From: an uncultured Carboxylicivirga sp.
Lineage (GTDB): Bacteria > Bacteroidota > Bacteroidia > Bacteroidales > Marinilabiliaceae
Length of the DNA: 64,000 bases
NCBI RefSeq assembly: GCF_963668385.1
Contig: NZ_OY764327.1
Coordinates: 372,001 to 436,000, forward strand
Direction: 5' to 3'
How positions within the stretch are numbered: the stretch's first letter is position 1; the number at the start of each line of letters is the position of its first letter. Shown piece after piece: positions 7,856-16,694 of the stretch. A program made the position numbers and the translations under genes. The notes under the pieces were generated by a model, which was given only the letters and a program-made list of their open reading frames with translations, was not told the DNA's origin and ran no database searches.

Positions 7856-9064
7856 TTAGTTACCATCCGGTTTTTGAATTTCAACAAAAGGTGTTGGATA
7901 CCATTTGTAAGAGGCAAAATCATCGGGTTTTTCAGGAGTGAAATCAGGTACATCATCCCTTAAATATTTAACAAGCGGTAAATTAATTTGCTTCATACCA
8001 TAAACCACACACTGCACAATTTGCGAACCTCCATAAGGATTGAAGTGCGTATTATCAGCCAATGGTTTAGGTTGATTAGGGAACGTATTAGCCGGGTAAT
8101 GCACAAAAGCATGTTTTGATTCATTAACCCCCATTGCTTCATATAAAGTACGAGTATAACTGTGTAAATCGATCAATGGGACATTAGCTGCTTCAGCCAC
8201 TTTCATCATGGCATCGGGATAATCGCCATGAGTCTCCATAATCTTACCTTCATCATTGAAGCTACGACGTTGAGTAGGTGTTACAAAAACAAGGTGCATT
8301 CCTTTGGCTTTCGCTTTATCAACAAATTCGTTTAAACGATCGGTAAAATTAAGATATGGGCCTTTTCCTTCTCCTTTCTCTTTTTGATCGTTATGACCAA
8401 ATTCAACAAAGATATAATCACCTTCTTTAGCCTGAGTTAATAACTTGGCCAAACGACCTCTGGCTATAAACCCGGTAGCAGTTTCGCCCGATTCGGCATA
8501 GTTAGCAACGGCCACTTTATCGTTAAAAAAGCGAGGCAACATCTGTCCCCATCCTATCCAGGGTTCATGATCCTGATCCACCACAGTGGAATTAGCGCAT
8601 AAAAAAACAGTAATAGCATCAGGTGCCGGTTCCATTTCGATATATTCAACCTGCGGCGATTCTCCATTAAATTCAAATGTGATATCATCATCCCAGTTTA
8701 GCTTACCAATCTCACGCTTTTTAATACGCACCTGTTTGGTTGAATCGATTTGAAGATCGCGCTTATTAATCACGAAAGAAATGTCTTTGAACTCTCCGGG
8801 TGCTGTTTCAATACCATTATAAAATAATCGGCGCGATTCACCCCTGATTACCGTATGTCCCCTTGCACTTTTTGATCCAACTTTTACATGAACCCTATAA
8901 TTTCCATCGGGTACATTTTTAAATGTTACAAATCCATTGTCGGCAACCGACAATGGATTATCAATTCGATAAGTAGCTTTCTTCTCAGAAGTACACGAAA
9001 CACTCAAAAGAAGCAAACCTACAATTGCAATATAATTATGGTGTAGTTTTAATCTAAAATTCAT
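7856..9064 (-). CDS. CE12 rhamnogalacturonan acetylesterase (SGNH hydrolase), lipoprotein
   Basis: Removes acetyl groups from galacturonate in RG-I. The signal peptide ends LLLLSVSC-T, so it is a lipoprotein. Residues about 30-145 form a separate beta-rich N-terminal domain; residues 150-385 are the SGNH fold. Block I reads CANSTVVDQ, where the classical GDS is replaced by ANS. The serine is kept, and an N before S is common in Bacteroidota CE12 relatives. Block III is VEFGHNDQ and block V is DNTHFNPYGG (the D-x-x-H pair). It is 3 bases downstream of the GH105 gene and 30 bases upstream of PL11, clearly one operon. Confidence 0.88.
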   Translation of the reverse strand: MNFRLKLHHNYIAIVGLLLLSVSCTSEKKATYRIDNPLSVADNGFVTFKNVPDGNYRVHVKVGSKSARGHTVIRGESRRLFYNGIETAPGEFKDISFVINKRDLQIDSTKQVRIKKREIGKLNWDDDITFEFNGESPQVEYIEMEPAPDAITVFLCANSTVVDQDHEPWIGWGQMLPRFFNDKVAVANYAESGETATGFIARGRLAKLLTQAKEGDYIFVEFGHNDQKEKGEGKGPYLNFTDRLNEFVDKAKAKGMHLVFVTPTQRRSFNDEGKIMETHGDYPDAMMKVAEAANVPLIDLHSYTRTLYEAMGVNESKHAFVHYPANTFPNQPKPLADNTHFNPYGGSQIVQCVVYGMKQINLPLVKYLRDDVPDFTPEKPDDFASYKWYPTPFVEIQKPDGN

Positions 9065-9067
9065 TTG

Positions 9068-10216
9068 TTATTCCTCCAACTTATAAACTTCAACTCCTGC
9101 CAACAAGAAACAACCTACTCCATAGTCTTCAAAATCAGGCACACTATCGTATTTTACAGGTTGACCATCTTTGGGTTCTTTACCTGTTCCCTGAACAAAT
9201 CCAAGGTAACCATTATCATGTATAGCATGTTTCACCATTGCATCCCACGACTTTTTAATAATAGGTAAGTAAGTTTCTTTATCTAGGATACCGTTATTAA
9301 CACCCCAGGCCATTCCGTATACAAACAATGAAGTTCCGGTTACTTCTTTTCCACCAAAGTTTTTAGGATCGTGTAAACTTACATTCCAAAAACCATCTTT
9401 ACGCTGACATTTTACTAAAGCATGTGTCATGGCTAAAAAGTCCTTTTTATAATCCTGGTAATGTTTTTCATCCGTTGGAATCTCTTCCATCACGCGAGCT
9501 AAAGCTGCGTAAACCCATCCGTTTCCACGAGACCAGTAACAATCTTCACCATTTGGTTCTTTATAAGGAGGGATAAAATCACCGTCGCGCCACCACAAAT
9601 CATCTTCGGCATTGTATAAACCGCCTGCCATCTGATTGCGACAGTATTCATACATATCCCACATTTTATCATAGTATTTAGGTTCATTCAAAGTAGTCCC
9701 TAATTTTGCAAACACCGGCATTCCCATCTGAATGGCATCAATCCACCACCAGTCATCGTTCTGTGGAGTATTCACCAGCATATCGAGGTTAGCAATCACT
9801 TTTCTGATCATATGAGGTTCGGGATTTAATCGGTATAAATCAATATAAGTCTGACCGGCACAATAATCATCTGCATTACGTGTAGAAGGACCATTGCGAT
9901 AATCCCATTTATGAAACTCAGACCAACCATAAGCATAATCGTAATACTTTTCTTCAGGCAGAATTGAATACAAGGCCATCAATCCTTCGTAATAAACACC
10001 GCGCGTCCATATATTACTAGGTCGTAATCGTCCAACATTCGAAGGAGCTTTATAATCTTCAAACTTGGTCATGAAATAATTATTAACCGAAACAATGGTC
10101 TTTAATGTTTCTTCGCGGTTGGGTATTGCTTGAGCAATAAGACTACTTATTGAGAGTCCGGATAATATTGCAAAAACAAAAACCCTTAGGATATATCTTT
10201 TACTTGCCTTGATCAT
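9068..10216 (-). CDS. GH105 unsaturated rhamnogalacturonyl hydrolase
   Basis: Removes the unsaturated galacturonyl residue that PL11 leaves at the non-reducing end, by hydration of the double bond. It has 382 residues, the usual family size, with a signal sequence (ISSLIAQA) that directs it to the periplasm. The (alpha/alpha)6 barrel is visible as repeated W and Y rich helices. The active-site block WWWIDAIQMGMPVF near residue 157 carries the Asp that aligns with the YteR catalytic acid, and YWSRGNGWVYAALARVM is the second hallmark. It is the first gene of the minus-strand operon, and its promoter lies in the large gap before 11139. Confidence 0.92.
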   Translation of the reverse strand: MIKASKRYILRVFVFAILSGLSISSLIAQAIPNREETLKTIVSVNNYFMTKFEDYKAPSNVGRLRPSNIWTRGVYYEGLMALYSILPEEKYYDYAYGWSEFHKWDYRNGPSTRNADDYCAGQTYIDLYRLNPEPHMIRKVIANLDMLVNTPQNDDWWWIDAIQMGMPVFAKLGTTLNEPKYYDKMWDMYEYCRNQMAGGLYNAEDDLWWRDGDFIPPYKEPNGEDCYWSRGNGWVYAALARVMEEIPTDEKHYQDYKKDFLAMTHALVKCQRKDGFWNVSLHDPKNFGGKEVTGTSLFVYGMAWGVNNGILDKETYLPIIKKSWDAMVKHAIHDNGYLGFVQGTGKEPKDGQPVKYDSVPDFEDYGVGCFLLAGVEVYKLEE

Positions 10217-10992
10217 TATTAATCGTTTTAATTCTTACTAATGCGAAGATAAACCGACCAACAATCAATACCCTGTAAAATCCTCCATAGGTATAGACGA
10301 TTGTACGAATGAAAGTTTTTGCACTATGCAACAAGACAATAAACAACCCCGAATTAAAACCACATACCCCTCATTAAAACCAGACTTTGTCTTCGTTTAC
10401 TATAACATATAGGTCAATACAAACTCCCCCATATTCTATATAAAGACGTATCTCTGTTGTTAATTCAATTTCATTATTGCAAGGTTCTTTGAAGAAAATA
10501 TAGAAGGCGCACCTCCCTCTGGAATTGTCAAGTAAAACTGAGCAATACAGCTACATTTATTCATCAGATGAAGATAACAACACAACTCCGATAGAGTTCC
10601 ATATAAGGAATCGGATACCATGCAAAACAAAATCATTAATCGAACACCAATGATTCAGTTTATTAGAAAAATCTACTCTATTCCATTAGCTAATCCACAT
10701 AAAAAACATGTTTTTCCAACCTTAAACAATTGCTAAAATAACTAGATCAATCCTTATTTTATCATTTTAGAACCAGAATACTACTTATCATATTATCAAA
10801 AGCCATACCCCAAAAAACACCCCTAATACAATCAATCAATCATCCTGTTTTTTTATTCTAGCAAGTAATCTTTTAATCTTTTTTCACTTTTTAAAAAGCA
10901 AAAACACTTTTTTTTTCTCCATTATAAAAAAACTACACCCATTCGTTAATAGCTCTATATCTGAACATTAACAACAGCCAGTATTATATTAC
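10217..10992. other. Long divergent intergenic region between the two operons
   Basis: The full gap runs 10217-11138. It is strongly AT-rich with no convincing coding frame on either strand. On the minus strand TATCTTCG (10243-10250) is a fair -7 box for the GH105 operon. A 20-bp-spaced direct repeat lies at 10346-10382. A second TTCTTTG sequence near 10484 resembles half of the HTCS-type motif but lacks its partner. The middle part (about 10500-10980) holds T-runs and A-runs and nothing else I can name; a small RNA is possible but not shown. Confidence 0.5.
10346..10382 (-). promoter_or_regulatory. Direct repeat ACCCC-nn-ATTAAAACCA x2, 20 bp apart: candidate operator of the GH105-CE12-PL11-GH28 operon
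   Basis: ACCCC plus ATTAAAACCA, separated by two variable bases, occurs at 10346-10362 and again at 10366-10382, offset by exactly 20 bp. Direct repeats about two helical turns apart suit the AraC-type DNA-binding domain of HTCS proteins. The repeat lies about 130-165 bases upstream of the GH105 start. A single CATTAAAACC also occurs near 40846 upstream of the trimodular enzyme gene. Function is inferred. Confidence 0.4.
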
Positions 10993-11016
10993 AGGTCTTT
11001 GTATTTTTCTCCATTT
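10993..11016 (+). promoter_or_regulatory. Shared motif AGGTCTTTG-N9-CCATTT upstream of the uptake operon (copy 1)
   Basis: AGGTCTTTG at 10993-11001, nine bases, then CCATTT at 11011-11016. The same pair with the same nine-base gap occurs at 40897-40920 and, slightly varied, at 60188-60211. It lies 146 bases before the first FAS1 gene. A TTTTACATT sequence with a -7-like TACATTCG follows 49 bases after the motif start, almost the same distance as in copy 2 (50). This looks like an activator site just upstream of a promoter; the HTCS is the natural candidate protein. Confidence 0.6.
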
Positions 11017-11138
11017 CATTTGGACAACCTTCTTTTACTTTTACATTCGATTATTCTTCTTAACGCTTATTAACTTTTTAAAGAGACATAAGTTGATAGC
11101 TGAAAAGAATAACATAATCGCTAAATAAACCTTTTGTT

Positions 11139-13400
11139 ATGAAAATTAGATCTATTTTGTCTTTATTCATTTCGCTGCTGCTTGTATATAGTTGCGAAAA
11201 TGAAAAAGAAACCTACTATGATAGGCCCGATTGGCTGGAGCCTAACATTCTTAACCAACTCCAGGAAAAAGGAAATTTCAATTCGTTTATTACTTGTATT
11301 GAAAAAGCAGGCTTCTCTAAATCATTAAATGGTGCCGGGTATTACACTGTATTTGCACCCACCGATGAAGCATTTAAAACTTTTATGCAAGAACACAACA
11401 TTTCTTCTGCTGAAAATATCTCTGCAGAAATGGCTCACGATATTGTTTCCTATGCTATCGTTCAAAACAGATACTCGGTTACTGAATTAGATGACTATCA
11501 AACAACAAACGAAGAAATTGAGAGACCGGACATAGCTTATAAACGTAAAACCAACTATTACAAATGGACTTACGACGAAGAAATCGAAGGCTATGGAACC
11601 GTAAAAGTAATTGATGCCAATGGCGTTGGACCTCTAGAATATACAGGTGCAGGAATTGATTACGAAGACAATAACTTTAAAAGCATACCTTATTTTACAA
11701 CTCCTTTTCTTCAGGCTTCAGGCTTATCAGCATACGATTATAACTATTTCTATCCTGATGTAACATTAGGCGATATTAATGTAGCAAATGCACAGGTAAC
11801 AGAAGCTGATTTATACGCCGAAAATGGCATTATTCATATTACAGATAAGGTTATTCTACCTCTTCCTAATATTGAAGAGGCATTAGCTGAAAAAGACAAC
11901 TATAGTACATTCAAAAGTATTCTTGATACCTATCTTAAATCATACCAATTAGCTGATGATTATTTCTTAATTAGAAATGAACAAGCAACAGGAAGTTATG
12001 ATGAGATTTTTGTGAAATTTTATAACGCAGCCTATTTTTCACCAAATGTTGAAAATTATCTACGTTATGGAGGGGGCGAAAGATATGATGACCAAATGGA
12101 AGGTTTTACCATGTTTGCACCCGACAATGCCGCTATAGAAACTTTCTTCAATGAGAAATTCTTAAAATACTATGAGTCTATCGAACAAATGTCGACTGAT
12201 CAAATTGCCGATTTTGTGAATGCTCATCTTTGGAAAAATGCCATTTGGCCAAGTAAGTTCAACACTTATCGTAATATTCATGGAGAGTTACCTCGCTTCG
12301 ATCCTGAAACAAACATTGATGATAAAACAATGTGTAGCAACGGCTTTTTCTACGGCACTAACATTGTACAAGGATCTGATTTATATTACACCGTATTTGG
12401 AGATGTATCATTAAATCCGAAATACTCTAACATGTTGAATGCAATCAACACCTTCCCTACCATTAAAACCTTACTAAAAAACAGTAGTCCTAACATCAAT
12501 ATTCAAATGATTTTATTGGATAACGATCAAATGGATGCTACGGGTATCAAATACAATTATGGTAGAGCAGCATGGGAAATCAGCGAAAACAATCCACTTG
12601 GAACAAACGCTTTAGTTGCACTTGAACGTTTATTAAACCTACATATCTTCTTAAACAAAGATGTAGATTTCTCAGTTCCGGGAATCTATAGAGCTGGATT
12701 ATTTGATAACGGAGAGTACGTTCGTTTAGCTTCTTTCCGTGGAAGATATTTCTTAACAGCTTCAGGTAACAACAGATATAATAGTGGCCCTGAATACCTT
12801 GGTCCTATTGAAGACCAGGCATCAAATGGACAATCTTATACAGTAGCTGAACCAATACTATTTACTACTGCAAACGTAGGTTATCATATCGAAAAAAATC
12901 TGGCCAGCTTTAATAAGTTCTACCAGTATTTATATAAATCGGCAACCAGTCCTAACTCTGAAGGTGAATCAAACCAGGGCTTTATTTACAATACTGTAAC
13001 AAAAGCCATAACCGACGTTAAGGTATCGGTACCAAACACCATTATTATACCAAGCGATGCAGCAATAGATCAGGCTGTTGCAGAAGGTTATCTACCACCA
13101 ATAACAGAGGCCTACTTTACTAAGGATGAACAGCAAATGGTTTACGACTTTGTGAAATACCACATTCTAACCAATAATATTATTGTTCCAAGTAACGACT
13201 TTTCGGCACCTGTAAAAACACTATATAAAACAGTTGACGGAGACACCTATGTTAACGTTATCTGTGTTGATAATACTATGGAAATATATGTACCAGGTTA
13301 TAGTCAGGCGGTTCATATTATAAATACACGTAGTAATGTTTTAGCCAACAGAGCTGTCATACATCAGGCAGATGATTTCTTACGCTATCCTAAAAATTAA
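11139..13400 (+). CDS. Multi-FAS1 (fasciclin) domain lipoprotein of the glycan uptake operon
   Basis: A 753-residue surface or periplasmic lipoprotein; the signal ends LLLVYSC-E at residue 19. FAS1-type folds are recognised by their boxes: YYTVFAPTDEAFKTF (near residue 65) and NGIIHITDKVILP (near 226) bracket the first; FTMFAPDNAAIETFF (near 322) opens the second; a diverged third follows; TIIIPSDAAIDQAV (near 632) and the closing ANRAVIHQADDFL mark the last. FAS1 domains usually mediate adhesion or carbohydrate contact. Its place directly before susC, 6 bases away, suggests it acts with the SusC/SusD pair, perhaps like SusE/SusF surface glycan-binding proteins. It is the first gene of the operon. 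Binding specificity is unknown. Confidence 0.85.
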   Translation: MKIRSILSLFISLLLVYSCENEKETYYDRPDWLEPNILNQLQEKGNFNSFITCIEKAGFSKSLNGAGYYTVFAPTDEAFKTFMQEHNISSAENISAEMAHDIVSYAIVQNRYSVTELDDYQTTNEEIERPDIAYKRKTNYYKWTYDEEIEGYGTVKVIDANGVGPLEYTGAGIDYEDNNFKSIPYFTTPFLQASGLSAYDYNYFYPDVTLGDINVANAQVTEADLYAENGIIHITDKVILPLPNIEEALAEKDNYSTFKSILDTYLKSYQLADDYFLIRNEQATGSYDEIFVKFYNAAYFSPNVENYLRYGGGERYDDQMEGFTMFAPDNAAIETFFNEKFLKYYESIEQMSTDQIADFVNAHLWKNAIWPSKFNTYRNIHGELPRFDPETNIDDKTMCSNGFFYGTNIVQGSDLYYTVFGDVSLNPKYSNMLNAINTFPTIKTLLKNSSPNINIQMILLDNDQMDATGIKYNYGRAAWEISENNPLGTNALVALERLLNLHIFLNKDVDFSVPGIYRAGLFDNGEYVRLASFRGRYFLTASGNNRYNSGPEYLGPIEDQASNGQSYTVAEPILFTTANVGYHIEKNLASFNKFYQYLYKSATSPNSEGESNQGFIYNTVTKAITDVKVSVPNTIIIPSDAAIDQAVAEGYLPPITEAYFTKDEQQMVYDFVKYHILTNNIIVPSNDFSAPVKTLYKTVDGDTYVNVICVDNTMEIYVPGYSQAVHIINTRSNVLANRAVIHQADDFLRYPKN

Positions 13401-13406
13401 TCATTC

Positions 13407-16400
13407 ATGAATAAGATATTCACAATACTAACAATATACGTACTAGCAGTATTAAGCACCCCTGCCTTTTCGCAGGACCGAATAACTGTTAACGGACGTG
13501 TTATAGATGATGTTGCATCAAGTCCCCTGCCTGGCGTAGGAGTAGTTGCACTTGACAAAAGCCAACGTATGCTCCATGGAACAATCACTAACCTTAATGG
13601 CGAGTTTGTAATAGATGTTCCTAAAGGAACTGCCAACTTAAAGTTCTCTTTCATTGGATTTAAAGAACAAATCATACCTTTCTCGGCTGATAAAAAGTTT
13701 TACGAAATAACGCTTAAAGAAGAAGTAGTAGAGATTGAAGGTATTCAGGTTACTGCCATCAAGAAAACTAACACCGGATTTATGAATCTGGATGAAAGAG
13801 ATTTAGCTATTCCGGTTGCAAAAATATCTGCTGAAGAATTTGACGATGTTCAAGCATCCAGTATTGACGAAGCCCTTCAAGGCCGTCTGGCTGGTGTTGA
13901 TATAGCCGCTAACTCAGGAGATCCTGGTGCTGGTATGTCAATCCGAATCAGAGGTGTAAGTTCATTATCTGCAGACAGCCGACCATTAATTGTGGTTGAT
14001 GATGTACCCTACGAAACCAACATCTCAGCCGACTTTGATTTTGCGACTGCCAACGAAGAAGGATATTCACAGATGTTGAATATTTCAGTAAACGACATTA
14101 AAGAAATTACTGTACTAAAAGATGCAGCAGCAACCGCAATGTGGGGTCCTAAAGCATCTAACGGAGTATTGATGGTAACCACCAAGCGTGGAGTTAGAGG
14201 CAGAGCCCCAAGAGTAACTTATACTTATCGTGGAACATACACCGAAGAGCCAGAAACACTTCCTGTACTTAGTGGTGATGAGTACTCTACCTTAATAATG
14301 GAAGCTTACATGAATACCTATAATGTACCTTTAAACACAAGTATACGCAAAGAATTCATGTATTTACCAACTGAACCCTATTACTATTACAACTATGGTC
14401 AGAATACTAACTGGATGGAAGCCATTTCTCAACCAGGGTACATTCATAACCACGACCTTTCAATTGATGGTGGTGGTGACAAAGCAACCTATCGTTTCTC
14501 AGTTAACTATCAGGATCAACAAGGGGTTACTTTAGGTAGCGGATTAGATCGTTTATCTACCCGACTAAATCTTGATTATTTTATTTCGGAGAGATTAAAA
14601 TTACGTGCTGACTTCTCGTTTGCACATGGTAACACTTATGGAAACTATACCGAAAATGGTTTAATCAGAGGTTCAAGTAGTATCAGAAGTACAGCTTACC
14701 GCATGATGCCTAACATGTCGATATACGAATACAATGCATTTGGCGAATTAACAGGTAACTATTTTGCACCAGAAGATAATGCTCAAGGCATTTTTCCAAG
14801 AATGTATAATCCTGTTGCATTAGCGGATTTAGGTGTTCAGGAAACCATTAATGATCGTATCAGTTCAAAATTTAATCTTCAATATAACATTACCGATCAT
14901 TTAAAGTATGCTCTTGACTTATCGTTGGATGTTAACTCCAATAAGCTTAAGCAATTTCTACCTCAGGAGGCAACCGGTGTTTCAATGACAAGTACCTATG
15001 CCAACCGAATGATTGATCGCGATGACGACTCATATAACATTTACACCAATAATAAATTAACCTACTTTAAGTCGTTTAACGAAGATAAGCATAAGCTTAC
15101 TGCAACACTTAACTTTCAAACTACCGAATATATTGGTTACGGATCATACTTAACCAAAACCAATGGTATTTCTTCGGCTCTTCCGGATGCATCGGGTAGC
15201 GGACGCGACAATATCGCCGGATATGGAGGTAGAACAGCTGAAAACAATGGTAGAACAGTAGGTGCCATGGCTATGGCCCATTACAGTCTTTTAGATCGTT
15301 ATATTATTTCAGCCGGTATTCGCCGCGATGGTAACTCGCGCTTCGATAAGAAATACCGTTGGGGTAACTTCCCAAGCTTATCTGCCGCATGGCGTATCTC
15401 AGGCGAACCATTTATGCAAAGTTTAACCTTTTTAGATGATGTTCGCTTACGTTTCAGTTACGGTGAAAACGGTCACCCACCAAGAAACGAATCAATGTTC
15501 TACAGTAACTATTACACTTACGGATTCTCGTACTTAGGAACAACAGGTGTTTACCCTGGTAATATGCAGTTACAAAACCTAAAATGGGAGAGTATTCGTT
15601 CAACCAATGCCGGTATTACAGCCGAAATGTTTGATGGAAGAATCACTAGTGATATCGACTTTTATAAAACCCGTACAGTTGACTTATTATCATACAAGGT
15701 AGCAACACAGTCAACCTCAGGTTATGGATCTCAATCGGTGAAAAACATTGGTACATTAGATAATTATGGTTGGGATTTACAAATCAGAACCTGGCCGGTA
15801 AGAACAAAAAACTGGAAAGTTTCGTTCGACTTTAACATTGCTCGTAACTACAATATAATCCGCGAATTAGCCGACGACTTTTCCGGTGTAATGCAACAAG
15901 CTCCGGGTAATGGAGAGTACATTCGATTTGCACAAATTGATAACCCTGCCGGATCGTTCTATGGATATCGCTACGACGGAGTATATACCAACCCCGATCA
16001 ATTGATGGCACGCGATGCTCATGGCAATGTCATTACCGATCCTAACGGCTTACCTGTTTACATGATTTACGATTATGGAAATACAGGATATGAATTCCAA
16101 TTAGGAGATGCCAGATATCAGGATGTTAATAAGGATGGTAATATCAACGGAGCCGACATTGTTTATCTGGGTAATGCTAACCCTGAATTTACAGGTGGTT
16201 TTGGTCAAAACATTACCTACAAAAACTTCTCGTTTAACTACTATTTCTATTATCGTGTTGGCAACGACATTATCAACAGCACCAAGATGAATGGTGAAAA
16301 AATGTCGAACTACGATAATCAAACCAAAGCAACTCTTAAACGATGGAGAAAAGTTGGTGATATCACAGATATTCCTCGTGCTACTTTTTACGGATACAAT

Positions 16401-16682
16401 TACATGGGGTCCAATCGCTTTGTTGAAGATGGCTCATTCTTACGTTTGAAATACATTACCTTAACGTATCGAATTCCTAAAACACTTTGCCAGCGATTAG
16501 GCATGCAAACGGCTCGCCTTTCAACCACTGTAAATAACCTGCTCACATTTACCAACTATAGTGGTCAGGATCCTGAAATTAGTATCAAATCAGAAGACGG
16601 AACCATGTATACCGTAGGTTATGACAACTCTCAAACTCCGGTTACCCGAAACGTCACATTTACTTTAAGTGTTCAATTTTAA
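13407..16682 (+). CDS. SusC-family TonB-dependent outer membrane transporter (pair 1)
   Basis: Imports oligosaccharides through the outer membrane using TonB energy. It has 1091 residues with a signal peptide ending PAFS-Q. A carboxypeptidase D-like domain at about 25-110 (VNGRVIDDVASSPLPGVGV) is followed by the plug, with LQGRLAGVDIAANSG, IRIRGVSSLSADSRPLIVVD and VLKDAAATAMWGPKASNGVL; the last replaces the usual AIYGSRAANG. The remainder is the 22-strand beta-barrel, ending in the aromatic C-terminus FTLSVQF needed for outer membrane insertion. It has 12 bases to susD. Its length, order and neighbours fit a SusC paired with the following SusD. Substrate is inferred to be RG-I fragments. Confidence 0.95.
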   Translation: MNKIFTILTIYVLAVLSTPAFSQDRITVNGRVIDDVASSPLPGVGVVALDKSQRMLHGTITNLNGEFVIDVPKGTANLKFSFIGFKEQIIPFSADKKFYEITLKEEVVEIEGIQVTAIKKTNTGFMNLDERDLAIPVAKISAEEFDDVQASSIDEALQGRLAGVDIAANSGDPGAGMSIRIRGVSSLSADSRPLIVVDDVPYETNISADFDFATANEEGYSQMLNISVNDIKEITVLKDAAATAMWGPKASNGVLMVTTKRGVRGRAPRVTYTYRGTYTEEPETLPVLSGDEYSTLIMEAYMNTYNVPLNTSIRKEFMYLPTEPYYYYNYGQNTNWMEAISQPGYIHNHDLSIDGGGDKATYRFSVNYQDQQGVTLGSGLDRLSTRLNLDYFISERLKLRADFSFAHGNTYGNYTENGLIRGSSSIRSTAYRMMPNMSIYEYNAFGELTGNYFAPEDNAQGIFPRMYNPVALADLGVQETINDRISSKFNLQYNITDHLKYALDLSLDVNSNKLKQFLPQEATGVSMTSTYANRMIDRDDDSYNIYTNNKLTYFKSFNEDKHKLTATLNFQTTEYIGYGSYLTKTNGISSALPDASGSGRDNIAGYGGRTAENNGRTVGAMAMAHYSLLDRYIISAGIRRDGNSRFDKKYRWGNFPSLSAAWRISGEPFMQSLTFLDDVRLRFSYGENGHPPRNESMFYSNYYTYGFSYLGTTGVYPGNMQLQNLKWESIRSTNAGITAEMFDGRITSDIDFYKTRTVDLLSYKVATQSTSGYGSQSVKNIGTLDNYGWDLQIRTWPVRTKNWKVSFDFNIARNYNIIRELADDFSGVMQQAPGNGEYIRFAQIDNPAGSFYGYRYDGVYTNPDQLMARDAHGNVITDPNGLPVYMIYDYGNTGYEFQLGDARYQDVNKDGNINGADIVYLGNANPEFTGGFGQNITYKNFSFNYYFYYRVGNDIINSTKMNGEKMSNYDNQTKATLKRWRKVGDITDIPRATFYGYNYMGSNRFVEDGSFLRLKYITLTYRIPKTLCQRLGMQTARLSTTVNNLLTFTNYSGQDPEISIKSEDGTMYTVGYDNSQTPVTRNVTFTLSVQF

Positions 16683-16694
16683 AAGTAAGCAGGC

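Noticed and set aside
10476-10500. A fourth copy of the AGKTCTTTG-N9-CCAT motif near 10484
   Set aside because: Only a GTTCTTTG half is present; the CCAT half at the fixed nine-base spacing is missing.
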